28,408 bases of DNA from Chitinophagaceae bacterium (lineage in GTDB: Bacteria; Bacteroidota; Bacteroidia; Chitinophagales; Chitinophagaceae), in NCBI GenBank assembly GCA_947463105.1, contig CANHSD010000002.1, positions 1 to 28,408 on the forward strand. Reading direction: 5' to 3'. The position numbers and the translations under genes are program-made. This document shows positions 15,803-24,548 of this stretch, piece by piece. The notes beneath the pieces are model-generated. The model was not told where the DNA came from and did no database searches. It saw only the letters and a list, made by a program, of their open reading frames with translations. Within the stretch, counting starts at the first letter, position 1, and each line of letters starts with the position of its first letter.

Positions 15803-18031
15803 ATGTTAGCACCAGCAAAGTTGACCGCCATTGAGCATGCATTCGATGGAATTGCCCTTCTTGATAAAAGCGGCAATTACATGTACATGAACAAGTCTCA
15901 TGCAAATTTATTTGGATATGATAATGCCGACGAACTGAATGGAAAATCCTGGCAGAGCATATACACTCCAGCAGCAGCAGAAAGGTTAAAAAAGGATGTT
16001 TTCCCGGTTTTGGAAAAAAAAGGCAATTGGTCTGGTGAAACAATTGGGATCAGCAAGGATAAAAAGCCTGTGATACAATACATATCCCTTACCCAACTTG
16101 CTGATGGTGGCATGGTATGTGTCTGCAGGGATAATTCCAATGCGATTAATGCAAACCGTTTGCAGTACCTGATGAGTAACCTTGGTAAGGGAATTCTTGT
16201 GGAAGACGAAAACCATGTTGTTGTTTTGGTGAACAGGCAGTTTTGTAATCTTTTTCAAATCCCTGTTCAGCCCCACGAAATGATTGGGGTCAATTGTCTG
16301 GACTCTTTGCAACAATCTCTTGGACTGTTCAAGGATGCAGAAAAAGTCAAAAATGAGATTTTCAGCATGATGGGAAAACAGGAACCCCTGATTGGACAGG
16401 AAGTGGTTTTTAAAGATGGACGCATCTTGGAACGGGATTATGTGCCCATCATCATTGAAAATACTTTCAAAGGACAGCTCTGGAGTTATACTGATGTTAC
16501 ACAAAACAGGCAGTTGCAAAAAAGCCTTGTCGATACAAAGAATAGGGCGATCGCATCAGAAAAGGCAAAGTCTGCTTTCCTCTCCAACATGAGCCATGAA
16601 ATCCGTACGCCCATGAATGCTATTATGGGGCTTGCAGAACAGTTGTCCATGACCCAGCTCAATGAACAACAGCATTATTTTGTAAAAAATATCAGTGATG
16701 CAGCCCATGGTTTGCTGGGCATCATCAATGATATTCTGGATTTGTCCAAGATTGAAGCAGGGAAGATGAACATTGAAAAAGAAATCGTTTTCCTGAAAGA
16801 CATCAACAAAAGTGTTGAGAATATTCTCCGGCCCAAAGCCGAGGAAAAAGGCATCAGCTTTGAAACGGATTTCGACCCCAAAATAGATTCCAATCTTTTT
16901 GCTGATGAAGTGCGCATCAGGCAGGTATTGATCAACATTGTTGGCAATGCCATCAAGTTTACTGATTCCGGTTCCATCACACTTTCCAGCAAACTAGTGG
17001 AAGAGGTTAACCAGACGCAACGTGTTTTGTTTACCTGTGAAGATTCAGGAATTGGCATCTCTGAGGAAGGGCTCAAACATATTTTTGACGATTTTTATCA
17101 GGAGGTCAATGAGAACAATCACCGCCATAACGGATCAGGACTTGGCTTGGCCATTACCAGAACACTTGTTAACCTGATGGGAGGCAAGGTTTGGATTGAG
17201 AGCAGAAAAGACGTTGGAACCAAGGTGATGATAGAGATAGCATTTCAGATGGTTGGTCCTGATGAATTGATGAAGGATGTTGTTGAATTTGATGACTGTG
17301 GATTGATTGAAGGCAAGAAAATTCTTGTTGTGGACGACAATAAACTCAACAGGATGCTTTTTGCCATGATGGTCAAGAACATGAAGGGTATTCCGGAAGA
17401 GGCTGAAAATGGACTTGAGGCGGTTCAGATGATCAGCAAAAATAAATATGATTTAGTGCTGATGGATATTCAGATGCCGATCATGGACGGTCCTACGGCT
17501 TTGGCCCTGATCATAAAAACCCATGGAGAAACCATTCCTGTCATTGCCCTTACTGCAGCTGCCTTCAAGTCAGAGGTAAATCATCTGTTGAACCTTGGTT
17601 TTGCAGATTGTATCACCAAGCCCATAGACCAAAAAAATCTTCAGCATCGTTTGTGTCTTTTCTTCAAGACCGGTTCGGTGAAGGGAAAATATTATCAATC
17701 CATCCACAAAAAAATCGTTTCCAATATTGCTGAAATGGCGGGCAATGAACCTGGCCAGATCAAGAAAATGATGGAGTATCTATTGGAAGAAGTGGTTCAT
17801 GCATTAAGGGAATGGCAGATCAGTGTTCCTGCCAAGGATTGGGAAAGTGCCAAGAGAACATTGCATAGGGAGAAAGTGATGGTCAAATCAATCGGTATCA
17901 ATGGTTTTGATGGTTTGATCAGGGAAATTGAGGATGATACCGTTAATAAAACGGAGTCTGAAATGACCCTGATGTTTTCTCAGCTCATTGATCTTTTCCA
18001 TAATTTACAGACCAGCATCATACAAAAATAA
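15803..18031 (+). CDS. soluble hybrid histidine kinase (PAS-PAS-HisKA-HATPase-REC-Hpt-like)
   Basis: This 742-aa cytoplasmic phosphorelay kinase has no signal peptide or transmembrane helix. Two PAS domains (about 5-115 and 118-240) precede HisKA with H265 in NMSHEIRTPMN. HATPase_c follows (about 360-475, with DSGIGISEEG and HNGSGLGLAI). A receiver domain (about 505-625) has phosphoacceptor D555 in LVLMDIQMPIMDG and a KPID lysine. The C-terminal 100 residues resemble a degenerate histidine phosphotransfer domain, with candidate H688 in TLHREKVMVKSIG. It therefore carries every step of a His-Asp-His relay and may pass phosphate to a separate regulator, most simply the divergent one at 14880. 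The signal is probably intracellular, such as redox or a bound ligand. Its 3' end lies 2 bp from the convergent peptidase gene. Confidence 0.9.
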   Translation: MLAPAKLTAIEHAFDGIALLDKSGNYMYMNKSHANLFGYDNADELNGKSWQSIYTPAAAERLKKDVFPVLEKKGNWSGETIGISKDKKPVIQYISLTQLADGGMVCVCRDNSNAINANRLQYLMSNLGKGILVEDENHVVVLVNRQFCNLFQIPVQPHEMIGVNCLDSLQQSLGLFKDAEKVKNEIFSMMGKQEPLIGQEVVFKDGRILERDYVPIIIENTFKGQLWSYTDVTQNRQLQKSLVDTKNRAIASEKAKSAFLSNMSHEIRTPMNAIMGLAEQLSMTQLNEQQHYFVKNISDAAHGLLGIINDILDLSKIEAGKMNIEKEIVFLKDINKSVENILRPKAEEKGISFETDFDPKIDSNLFADEVRIRQVLINIVGNAIKFTDSGSITLSSKLVEEVNQTQRVLFTCEDSGIGISEEGLKHIFDDFYQEVNENNHRHNGSGLGLAITRTLVNLMGGKVWIESRKDVGTKVMIEIAFQMVGPDELMKDVVEFDDCGLIEGKKILVVDDNKLNRMLFAMMVKNMKGIPEEAENGLEAVQMISKNKYDLVLMDIQMPIMDGPTALALIIKTHGETIPVIALTAAAFKSEVNHLLNLGFADCITKPIDQKNLQHRLCLFFKTGSVKGKYYQSIHKKIVSNIAEMAGNEPGQIKKMMEYLLEEVVHALREWQISVPAKDWESAKRTLHREKVMVKSIGINGFDGLIREIEDDTVNKTESEMTLMFSQLIDLFHNLQTSIIQK

Positions 18032-18033
18032 GC

Positions 18034-19974
18034 CTACCAGGTAAGTTCAAGTTTGTTGTTTCTTCTTTCGTTATCTGCCATCCTTTTGGTGGGGTCTATC
18101 TCAATTTTCTTTAGATCCAGCAGTTTCCTGTCTATGGTAATCACATGGGTGGGGTGTGTCCATTTCCAGGGTTCGCCAACGGTGCGCTTGACGAGGGGCT
18201 CTTCATTTTGCTTGCTGCCAAACATGAGGTATTGTGGGATATAAGCCGTTTCTCTTGATCCATCCTTGAATACCATTTCAATATCAATGGGCATGGGCAT
18301 GGTTCCTGCATTCCTCAATCTGATTTTCATTTTCCCACCCTCATCCCAGAGGCTGTCGATTCCATAATCAATTGTCTTTGTTGTATTAACAAAGAAATCC
18401 TTATACCAATCCAGCTGAATGCCGCTTTCGTTTTCAGCCAGCCTGATCAGGTCGTTGACATGGGGATGTTTGAACTTCCAGGTTTGAAAATATTTCAACA
18501 GAATGCTGTCCCTGACTGGAGCGCCTACAATATAGCCCAGTTGCTCCATGAAAACTTCTCCTTTTGAATAGGCATTGGTACTGTAAGCTGTGTTGGTACT
18601 GTAATGGTCTGAATGGGTTGTCAAAGGCTCATTGAAATCGCTTTTTGAAAGGGCTATATAGGCATTGTATGCACCAAGATGAGGGAATGAATCCTTGCTT
18701 TCATGGAGGTAATTCTGAACATTCGATTCTGCAAAACTGGTAAATCCTTCGTCCATCCAGGGATAGAGGGATTCATTGGTGCCCAGGATCATCTGGTACC
18801 AGCTGTGCATCCATTCATGGATGACAACACCTTCTCCTGCACCTTTGAGTAAGGTTGCCATGGGATATTCCATGCCACCGTCTCCGCCTTGGATGAATGA
18901 ATATTGTTTGTAGGGATACTCACCATAATGCTTGTCAATGAAGGGCAATGCTTTTGATGCAAGCTCCAGGACACTGTCCCACTGAGACTTGTAATTGTTG
19001 ATATACGTATTCAGGTTAGTTCCTTGCCTCATCCTGGCTGGCATCGCATTGAACTGGGCAGTCAATGCTGCGGTATCGATGGTATAAAAAGAGTGAAGAA
19101 CAAGACCTTTCCGTACTTGCTTTGAATTGTGTACATATCCTGGATCTGCTGCCCAAACAAAGTCATGTACGTTGGGAGCCTTGAATTTCCAGGTTAGTGT
19201 ATTGCCTTGTGGTTGTTTAAATGGCAGGCTTGCATATTTTTCATAGCCATGTCCAATTTCATGTGGGTTTTGAAGATACCCTGTTCCACCAATCACGTAG
19301 TTTTTGTCAATGGTGATGTTGACTTCAAAATCGCCCCATACACCATAAAACTCCCTTGCTACATAAGGTGTAGGATGCCATCCCTGCAGGTCGTATTCTG
19401 CCAATTTGGGGTACCACTGGGCCATGCTGAAGCGGACACCTTCGGCATTGTCTCTTCCGCTTCTTCTGATTTGAACAGGCACCTGGGCCTCAAATTCAAG
19501 CTCTATCAGGGCTTTTGATTTTGGGAGGATGGGTTTGGTCAATTCCACTTTGAGAATGGTTTCGTAGGCAGTGGTTTTTTGAATTTGACCATTGACCCTT
19601 AGGTTTTTAACCTCCTGGAATCCTATTTCATTGGGCTTGAGGTTTGAAATCCTGTCTCTAACGCGTTGGTCCCAGTCTGCACGGCCCCTGATCAGTTTCT
19701 TTCCCAACTCCTGGCTGCGCATGTCCATCATGCTGCCCGGCTGAAAGGCATTCCACTGAAGATGATAATATAATACTTTCAATGTATCCGGAGAGTTGTT
19801 CCAGTAGTCGAGGCGTTGTTTACCGGAAAACCTGTTGTTTTCAGCATCCACTTTTACATCCATCTTGTAATTGACTTTTTGCTGCCACCTGTCGGCTTGT
19901 GCAAAAAGAGAATTCTCAGCAATAAACAGGCAGAAAAATGCGGCCAATGCAGCAGCAAGATGAATTTTCCTCAT
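18034..19974 (-). CDS. secreted M1-family (aminopeptidase N-like) zinc metallopeptidase
   Basis: This 646-aa protein has an N-terminal signal peptide (MRKIHLAAALAAFFCLFIAE, cleaved near SLFAQA), so it is exported to the periplasm or beyond. The ATG at 19974 is preferred over a TTG two codons upstream. Residues about 30-250 form the beta-rich N-terminal M1 domain. The zinc site is H386-E387-W-M-H390 followed after 18 residues by E409 (WMDEGFTSFAES), the exact HExxH-x18-E pattern. The exopeptidase motif appears as GGMEYP rather than GAMEN, which is common in bacterial M1 relatives and may alter specificity. The C-terminal region lacks a type IX secretion sorting domain. The likely role is peptide degradation for nutrition. 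The gene is monocistronic. Confidence 0.9.
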   Translation of the reverse strand: MRKIHLAAALAAFFCLFIAENSLFAQADRWQQKVNYKMDVKVDAENNRFSGKQRLDYWNNSPDTLKVLYYHLQWNAFQPGSMMDMRSQELGKKLIRGRADWDQRVRDRISNLKPNEIGFQEVKNLRVNGQIQKTTAYETILKVELTKPILPKSKALIELEFEAQVPVQIRRSGRDNAEGVRFSMAQWYPKLAEYDLQGWHPTPYVAREFYGVWGDFEVNITIDKNYVIGGTGYLQNPHEIGHGYEKYASLPFKQPQGNTLTWKFKAPNVHDFVWAADPGYVHNSKQVRKGLVLHSFYTIDTAALTAQFNAMPARMRQGTNLNTYINNYKSQWDSVLELASKALPFIDKHYGEYPYKQYSFIQGGDGGMEYPMATLLKGAGEGVVIHEWMHSWYQMILGTNESLYPWMDEGFTSFAESNVQNYLHESKDSFPHLGAYNAYIALSKSDFNEPLTTHSDHYSTNTAYSTNAYSKGEVFMEQLGYIVGAPVRDSILLKYFQTWKFKHPHVNDLIRLAENESGIQLDWYKDFFVNTTKTIDYGIDSLWDEGGKMKIRLRNAGTMPMPIDIEMVFKDGSRETAYIPQYLMFGSKQNEEPLVKRTVGEPWKWTHPTHVITIDRKLLDLKKIEIDPTKRMADNERRNNKLELTW

Positions 19975-20027
19975 AAACAATGGTTATTTCTCCGAAATTA
20001 ATGCCATTTTATAAAAACACATTCATT

Positions 20028-20059
20028 TTTGGCGATAATGTTTTTGGGAACTACTTTTG
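20028..20059 (+). promoter_or_regulatory. promoter of the histidine operon
   Basis: TTTG (20028-20031) and TACTTTTG (20052-20059) are separated by exactly 20 bp, a consensus Bacteroidota promoter. The expected start site, about 5 nt after the box, falls on the ATG of the leader peptide (20064). Confidence 0.75.
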
Positions 20060-20063
20060 CATC

Positions 20064-20108
20064 ATGTTCGCAAAGGGTCATATTCACCATCATCACAACT
20101 TGCCATAG
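20064..20108 (+). CDS. hisL: histidine-operon leader peptide MFAKGHIHHHHNLP
   Basis: This 14-codon ORF reads MFAKGHIHHHHNLP and stops with TAG at 20106. It contains five histidines in six codons (20079-20096, CAT ATT CAC CAT CAT CAC), located between a consensus promoter and an intrinsic terminator just ahead of hisG. This is the defining layout of a his attenuator: when charged tRNA-His is scarce, ribosomes stall in the His codons and the terminator is not formed. It is too short for routine gene finders. Its sequence is unlike the E. coli HisL beyond the His run. A promoter start right at the ATG implies leaderless translation, which is inference. Confidence 0.85.
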   Translation: MFAKGHIHHHHNLP

Positions 20109-20164
20109 GGGAAGCCGGTATTGGTGTATACATAATTCGGGCTTGCCATTGGTAAGCCTTTTTT
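20109..20164 (+). terminator. his attenuator: terminator and candidate antiterminator
   Basis: GGCTTGCC (20140-20147), loop ATT and GGTAAGCC (20151-20158), followed by six T residues, form an intrinsic terminator 19 bp before hisG. AAGCC (20112-20116), just past the leader stop, can pair with GGCTT (20140-20144) and break the terminator. A ribosome finishing at the TAG would cover AAGCC and allow termination. One stalled in the His codons would leave it free. CTTGCCA (20099-20105) can also pair with TGGTAAG (20150-20156), a second competing fold. Confidence 0.8.
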
Positions 20165-20182
20165 ATTTTAAAACAGGGAAGT

Positions 20183-21049
20183 ATGGAAAATGAAACAGTT
20201 TTAAGGATTGCCATTCAGAAGTCTGGGAGGTTGTATGAAGACTCCGTTCAGCTTTTGAAAGAATGTGGCATTGAATTAAGGAATGTAAAAGACAGGCTCA
20301 GAACGGTTTCTGACAATTTCCCAATCGAGGTTTTTTTTCTGCGCGATGATGATATTCCGGAATATGTGGAAGATGGTGTTGCTGACATTGGTATTGTTGG
20401 CCAAAATGTTTTGGCGGAAAAAAACAGAAAGGTTGATACCGTTGAGGCCCTTGGGTTTGGCAAATGCCGTCTTTCCATCGCTGTTCCCAAATCTCTGGTT
20501 TACGAGGGTGTTGCATCCCTTGAAGGAAAGCGCATAGCCACCAGTTATCCGCATCTTGTTAAATCATTCCTTGCAGAGAACAAGGTGACAGCAAGCATCC
20601 ACGAAATCAGTGGTTCGGTTGAAATCGCCCCTGGAATTGGTCTTTCTGATGTAATCGTTGATTTGGTCAGCAGTGGGGGAACCTTATTCATGAATGGATT
20701 AAAGGAAGCGGAAATCATTCTTGAATCCCAGGCAGTATTGGTTGCGAGGAAAAACCTGGATGAAGAAAAAATTGCCATACTCGACAAACTCTTGTTCAGG
20801 ATCAGGGCAGTGAAAAAAGCCAAGAAAAGCAAGTATGTATTGATGAATGCGCCCAATGATCAATTGGAAAACATCATTTCTCTTTTGCCTGGCATGAGGA
20901 GCCCAACCATTCTGCCCCTTGCCAAAGAAGGCTGGAGCAGTGTACACAGTGTGTTGAGTGAAGACAAGTTCTGGGAGATCATTGAGAAGCTGAAAGCCGC
21001 AGGTGCAGAGGGAATTTTGGTTGTGCCTATTGAAAAAATGATTCTTTAA
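20183..21049 (+). CDS. hisG: ATP phosphoribosyltransferase, long form
   Basis: It catalyses the first step of histidine synthesis: ATP plus PRPP gives phosphoribosyl-ATP. The 288-aa length indicates the long (HisG_L) form, with two periplasmic-binding-protein-like catalytic lobes (about 1-210) and a C-terminal ACT-like domain (about 215-288). The latter carries histidine feedback inhibition, so no HisZ partner is needed. The opening LRIAIQKSGRLYEDSVQLLKE, VADIGIVGQNVL and the PRPP loop region VEIAPGIGLSDVIVDLVSSG are recognisable. It is the first structural gene after the attenuator. A weak purine stretch (CAGGGAAG) precedes the ATG. hisD starts 8 bp downstream. Confidence 0.95.
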   Translation: MENETVLRIAIQKSGRLYEDSVQLLKECGIELRNVKDRLRTVSDNFPIEVFFLRDDDIPEYVEDGVADIGIVGQNVLAEKNRKVDTVEALGFGKCRLSIAVPKSLVYEGVASLEGKRIATSYPHLVKSFLAENKVTASIHEISGSVEIAPGIGLSDVIVDLVSSGGTLFMNGLKEAEIILESQAVLVARKNLDEEKIAILDKLLFRIRAVKKAKKSKYVLMNAPNDQLENIISLLPGMRSPTILPLAKEGWSSVHSVLSEDKFWEIIEKLKAAGAEGILVVPIEKMIL

Positions 21050-21057
21050 ATATTGCC

Positions 21058-22338
21058 ATGCAAATTATACGTTATCCATCAAAAGAAGACTGGGCAGGCA
21101 TTACAGAAAGGCCCGCCATAGAAAATGCAATGCTTCGAAAGCAAGTCGGTAAGATCATTGCTGATGTTAGAAAAACTGGTGACAGGTCGCTCAAGCGGTA
21201 TTCCAAAAAGTTTGATGGGGTTGATTTAAAAAAATTAGCCGTTGGTCAGAAAGAAATACTGGATGCAGAAAAAAAAATTTCCGAGTCTTTGAAATTGGCC
21301 ATCAACGTTGCCATAGAGAACATCAAACGATTCCACCGTACTCAAGTGGAGGATATAAAAAAAATAGAAACAATGGAAGGGGTGGTCTGCTGGCGGAAAC
21401 CTACTCCTATGAAAAGGGTAGGGCTCTATATTCCTGGCGGTTCTGCACCCTTGTTTTCCACCGTATTGATGCTCGGTATCCCTGCTCAAATTGCAGGATG
21501 CACTGAGGTTGTGCTCTGCACGCCACCAGCCAAGGATGGGTCAATCCATCCCGCCATTCTTTATGCAGCCCAAAAGGTTAGCGTCACTGAAATCTACCGT
21601 TGTGGCGGTGCACAGGCTGTTGCCGCAATGGCTTATGGTACAGGATCCATCAAAAAAGTGGACAAGATCTTTGGGCCTGGCAATCAATATGTGACGGCAG
21701 CAAAACAACTGGTGCAGATGGATGGTGTCGCCATCGACATGCCGGCTGGCCCCAGCGAGGTTTGCGTGTTGGCTGACGATACAGCCAATCCTGATTTTGT
21801 AGCTGCTGATCTTTTGTCTCAGGCAGAGCATGGCCCGGACTCTCAGGTGCTTTTGGTTACCAATGATGCAACGTTGATTGAGAAAACAATCAAGTCCATG
21901 AATGCCCAACTTGAGTTGTTGGAAAGAAAGGAGATTGCGTCAAAAGCATTGGATAACAGCAAGGCTGTTCTCATGACAGACATGGATGACGCCATTTCCT
22001 TGGTCAATGAATATGCTGCTGAACACCTGATCATAGCCTCTGATGACGCTCATCGTTATGGAGAGAAGGTCTTTAATGCAGGATCTGTTTTTTTAGGAAA
22101 CTATACACCTGAGAGTGCCGGCGATTATGCAAGCGGAACCAACCATACCTTGCCGACCAATGGCTATGCGAGGGCCTACAGCGGAGTAAGCGTTGATAGT
22201 TTTGTAAAGAAAATCACCTTCCAGCAAATCAACAAACAGGGTATACAAAACATTGGAAAAACCATCATCACCATGGCTGAAGCCGAAGGGCTGGATGCAC
22301 ATGCCAATGCTGTCAAAATCCGATTAAACCAATGCTAA
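21058..22338 (+). CDS. hisD: histidinol dehydrogenase
   Basis: This zinc- and NAD-dependent enzyme performs the last two oxidations, L-histidinol to L-histidine. It has 426 aa, the normal length. Zinc ligands align as Q255 and H258 (LLSQAEHGPDSQ), D356 (PESAGDYASGTNH) and H415 (LDAHANA), each four positions earlier than in E. coli HisD (Q259, H262, D360, H419). The catalytic region EHLIIASDDAHRYGEKV and the conserved YIPGGSAPLFSTVLM segment are intact. It is the second gene of the operon. Its stop TAA overlaps the preferred hisC start as TAATG, implying coupled translation. Confidence 0.96.
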   Translation: MQIIRYPSKEDWAGITERPAIENAMLRKQVGKIIADVRKTGDRSLKRYSKKFDGVDLKKLAVGQKEILDAEKKISESLKLAINVAIENIKRFHRTQVEDIKKIETMEGVVCWRKPTPMKRVGLYIPGGSAPLFSTVLMLGIPAQIAGCTEVVLCTPPAKDGSIHPAILYAAQKVSVTEIYRCGGAQAVAAMAYGTGSIKKVDKIFGPGNQYVTAAKQLVQMDGVAIDMPAGPSEVCVLADDTANPDFVAADLLSQAEHGPDSQVLLVTNDATLIEKTIKSMNAQLELLERKEIASKALDNSKAVLMTDMDDAISLVNEYAAEHLIIASDDAHRYGEKVFNAGSVFLGNYTPESAGDYASGTNHTLPTNGYARAYSGVSVDSFVKKITFQQINKQGIQNIGKTIITMAEAEGLDAHANAVKIRLNQC

Positions 22339-23381
22339 TGTTCAATCCAGACAATCTAGTAAGAAACAATATCAGGAACCTGAAACCTTATTCCTCTGCA
22401 AGAGATGAATTCAAGGGGGAGGCCAACATATTTTTGGATGCCAACGAGAACTCCCTGGGATCTCCGCTGCTAAAGTGGTACAACCGTTATCCCGATCCGA
22501 TGCAGTGGAAAATAAAAGAAAAATTATCTGTCATCAAGCAGGTGCCGGTGGATCAGATTTTTTTGGGAAATGGAAGTGATGAACCCATTGATTTGTTGTT
22601 TCGTTGTTTTTGTGAGCCCGGTGTTGATGAAGTGATTGTATTTCCTCCCACCTACGGCATGTACGAGGTTTCTGCCAACATCAACAATGTTCATCTTTCC
22701 AAGGTTCCATTGACAAGAGAATTCCAGTTGGATCTTGAAGCACTTGAATCGGCCATCAAACCCAATACTAAAATCATTTGGATCTGCTCACCCAACAATC
22801 CTACGGGAAACAGTATTGACCGGCAGGATATTGAAATGGTCCTGAATAATTTTGATGGATTGGTGGTGGTGGATGAAGCCTATATCAATTTCTCCCGTCA
22901 GAAATCTCTGGTAAGCGATTTGGCCGATTATCCCAATCTGTTGGTATTGCAAACACTGAGCAAGGCCTGGGGATTGGCTGGATTGCGCATGGGCATGGCA
23001 TTTGCTTCACCTGCCATCGTTGCATATTTGAACAAGGTAAAGCCGCCGTATAACATCAGCGAACCTGTGCAGGAACTGGCTTTAAAAGCGCTAGATGAAA
23101 TTGGTCAGGTCAATGACATGATCCTTCAACTGGTGGCATCAAGAAAACAAATGGAAGAGGATCTTGCTCACGCATCTTCAGTTGTCAAGGTTTTTCCTTC
23201 AGACGCCAATTTCTTGCTCGTTGAATTTAAAGATGCCAGGGGCATGTATGATTATCTTATAGTAAAGGGGATTGTAGTTCGTGATCGCAGCAATGTATTG
23301 CTTTGTGAAAACTGCCTTCGCATCACTGTTGGAACGGACCTTGAAAACCAACACTTGATGCAAGCCATCAATTCATTCTAA
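22338..23381 (+). CDS. hisC: histidinol-phosphate aminotransferase
   Basis: This PLP-dependent class I/II aminotransferase converts imidazole acetol-phosphate and glutamate to histidinol-phosphate. I chose the ATG at 22338, which overlaps the hisD stop and yields the family start MFNPDNLVRNNIRNLKPYSS. An ATG two codons upstream (22332) is possible. The Schiff-base lysine is K209 in LSKAWGLAGLRMG. Other signatures are NENSLGSPL, GNGSDEPIDLL, SPNNPTGN and VVVDEAYINF. At 347 aa it is of normal size. hisB follows after 22 bp. Confidence 0.95.
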   Translation: MFNPDNLVRNNIRNLKPYSSARDEFKGEANIFLDANENSLGSPLLKWYNRYPDPMQWKIKEKLSVIKQVPVDQIFLGNGSDEPIDLLFRCFCEPGVDEVIVFPPTYGMYEVSANINNVHLSKVPLTREFQLDLEALESAIKPNTKIIWICSPNNPTGNSIDRQDIEMVLNNFDGLVVVDEAYINFSRQKSLVSDLADYPNLLVLQTLSKAWGLAGLRMGMAFASPAIVAYLNKVKPPYNISEPVQELALKALDEIGQVNDMILQLVASRKQMEEDLAHASSVVKVFPSDANFLLVEFKDARGMYDYLIVKGIVVRDRSNVLLCENCLRITVGTDLENQHLMQAINSF

Positions 23382-23403
23382 TCAATTATTCCAAAATAGA
23401 TAC

Positions 23404-24543
23404 ATGAAAAAAGTATTGTTCATAGACAGGGATGGCACATTGATCAAAGAAGCGCCACCTACATACCAGATCGATCATTTTGACAAATTGGTTTTTTTTC
23501 CTGGCGTTTTTCAGTCCCTTGCCCGGATTGTAAAAGAGTTTGATTTTGAGGTTGCCATGGTTTCCAACCAAGACGGTTTAGGAACAGCTTCATTTCCATC
23601 TACTGATTTTCATCCTGTTCATGACCATATCATTCGAACATTTGCAGGAGAGGGCATCCATTTTGATGAGAGCTTTATTGACCCAAGCATGCCGGAGGAG
23701 AATTCACCATCAAGGAAGCCCGGCCTTGGGATGTTGGGTAAATATTTGAACAATCCTGATTATGATCTTCAGGGTTCATTTGTGATTGGCGATCGGTTGA
23801 CCGATATCCAACTGGCATTCAACCTCGGCTCCAAATGTATCCTCATAACCAGTGAGGATGGTGCAGGTGTTGTTGATCTGGACAACCAGGATGAGGGTTT
23901 GAAAAATACCGTTGTTTTGGCTTCAGGTGATTGGATGGAAGTATACAAGTTTCTTAAACATGGTCTGAGAACAGTACATCATGTGCGGGAAACGAATGAA
24001 ACAAGGATCGAGATCAAGCTTAACATCGATGGTTCAGGAAAATCAAAGGTCTCTACTGGCCTTGGTTTCTTTGATCATATGCTTGATCAGATTGCCCGGC
24101 ATGGCAAGATGGATCTTGACATTGCAGTAAAGGGTGATCTGCATATTGATGAGCACCATACCATTGAGGACACGGGAATTGCCCTAGGAGAGGCCATGTA
24201 CAAGGGTTTGACTGATAAAAGGGGAATGGAGAGGTATGGTTTCGCCTTGCCCATGGATGATGCAGAGGCCAAGGTCCTGATTGATTTTGGCGGAAGGAGC
24301 TGGATTGTTTGGGACACTGCATTTGCGAGAGAGAAAGTTGGGGATATGCCTACAGAAATGTTCTTTCATTTCTTCAAGTCTTTTTCAGATGCTGCCAAGT
24401 GCAACCTCAATGTTTTTTGCAAAGGAGACAATGAGCACCATAAAATTGAAGCCATCTTCAAGGCTTTCGCAAAAGCAATCCGGATGGCGGTTAAAAAAGA
24501 TCCAATGCACGATGCTCTTCCCACAACCAAAGGAATGTTGTAA
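23404..24543 (+). CDS. hisB: bifunctional histidinol-phosphatase / imidazoleglycerol-phosphate dehydratase
   Basis: This 379-aa fusion catalyses steps 7 and 9 of histidine synthesis. The N-terminal HAD phosphatase (about 1-165) has the nucleophile motif FIDRDGT (D8, D10), the SNQDG threonine-loop region and KPGLGMLGKY with IGDRLTDIQL. The C-terminal dehydratase (about 190-379) has the metal-binding DEHHTIEDTG stretch, GFFDHMLDQ and a matching second half. In E. coli HisB the phosphatase holds a structural zinc through a CPHLPxxxCxC loop. Here the equivalent reads DPSMPEENSPS, without cysteine or histidine, so no zinc is expected. I believe this is usual for Bacteroidota. It is the last gene of the operon, 5 bp from a strong terminator. 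Confidence 0.95.
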   Translation: MKKVLFIDRDGTLIKEAPPTYQIDHFDKLVFFPGVFQSLARIVKEFDFEVAMVSNQDGLGTASFPSTDFHPVHDHIIRTFAGEGIHFDESFIDPSMPEENSPSRKPGLGMLGKYLNNPDYDLQGSFVIGDRLTDIQLAFNLGSKCILITSEDGAGVVDLDNQDEGLKNTVVLASGDWMEVYKFLKHGLRTVHHVRETNETRIEIKLNIDGSGKSKVSTGLGFFDHMLDQIARHGKMDLDIAVKGDLHIDEHHTIEDTGIALGEAMYKGLTDKRGMERYGFALPMDDAEAKVLIDFGGRSWIVWDTAFAREKVGDMPTEMFFHFFKSFSDAAKCNLNVFCKGDNEHHKIEAIFKAFAKAIRMAVKKDPMHDALPTTKGML

Positions 24544-24548
24544 TAACA

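Noticed and set aside
15986..16519. 177-codon ORF antisense to the hybrid kinase
   Set aside because: A shadow of conserved PAS-coding sequence, with no independent start context or recognisable protein.
20079..20096. The His-codon run as an artificial His-tag
   Set aside because: The run is interrupted by Ile, uses mixed CAT/CAC codons and sits between a native promoter and terminator ahead of hisG, so attenuation explains it.
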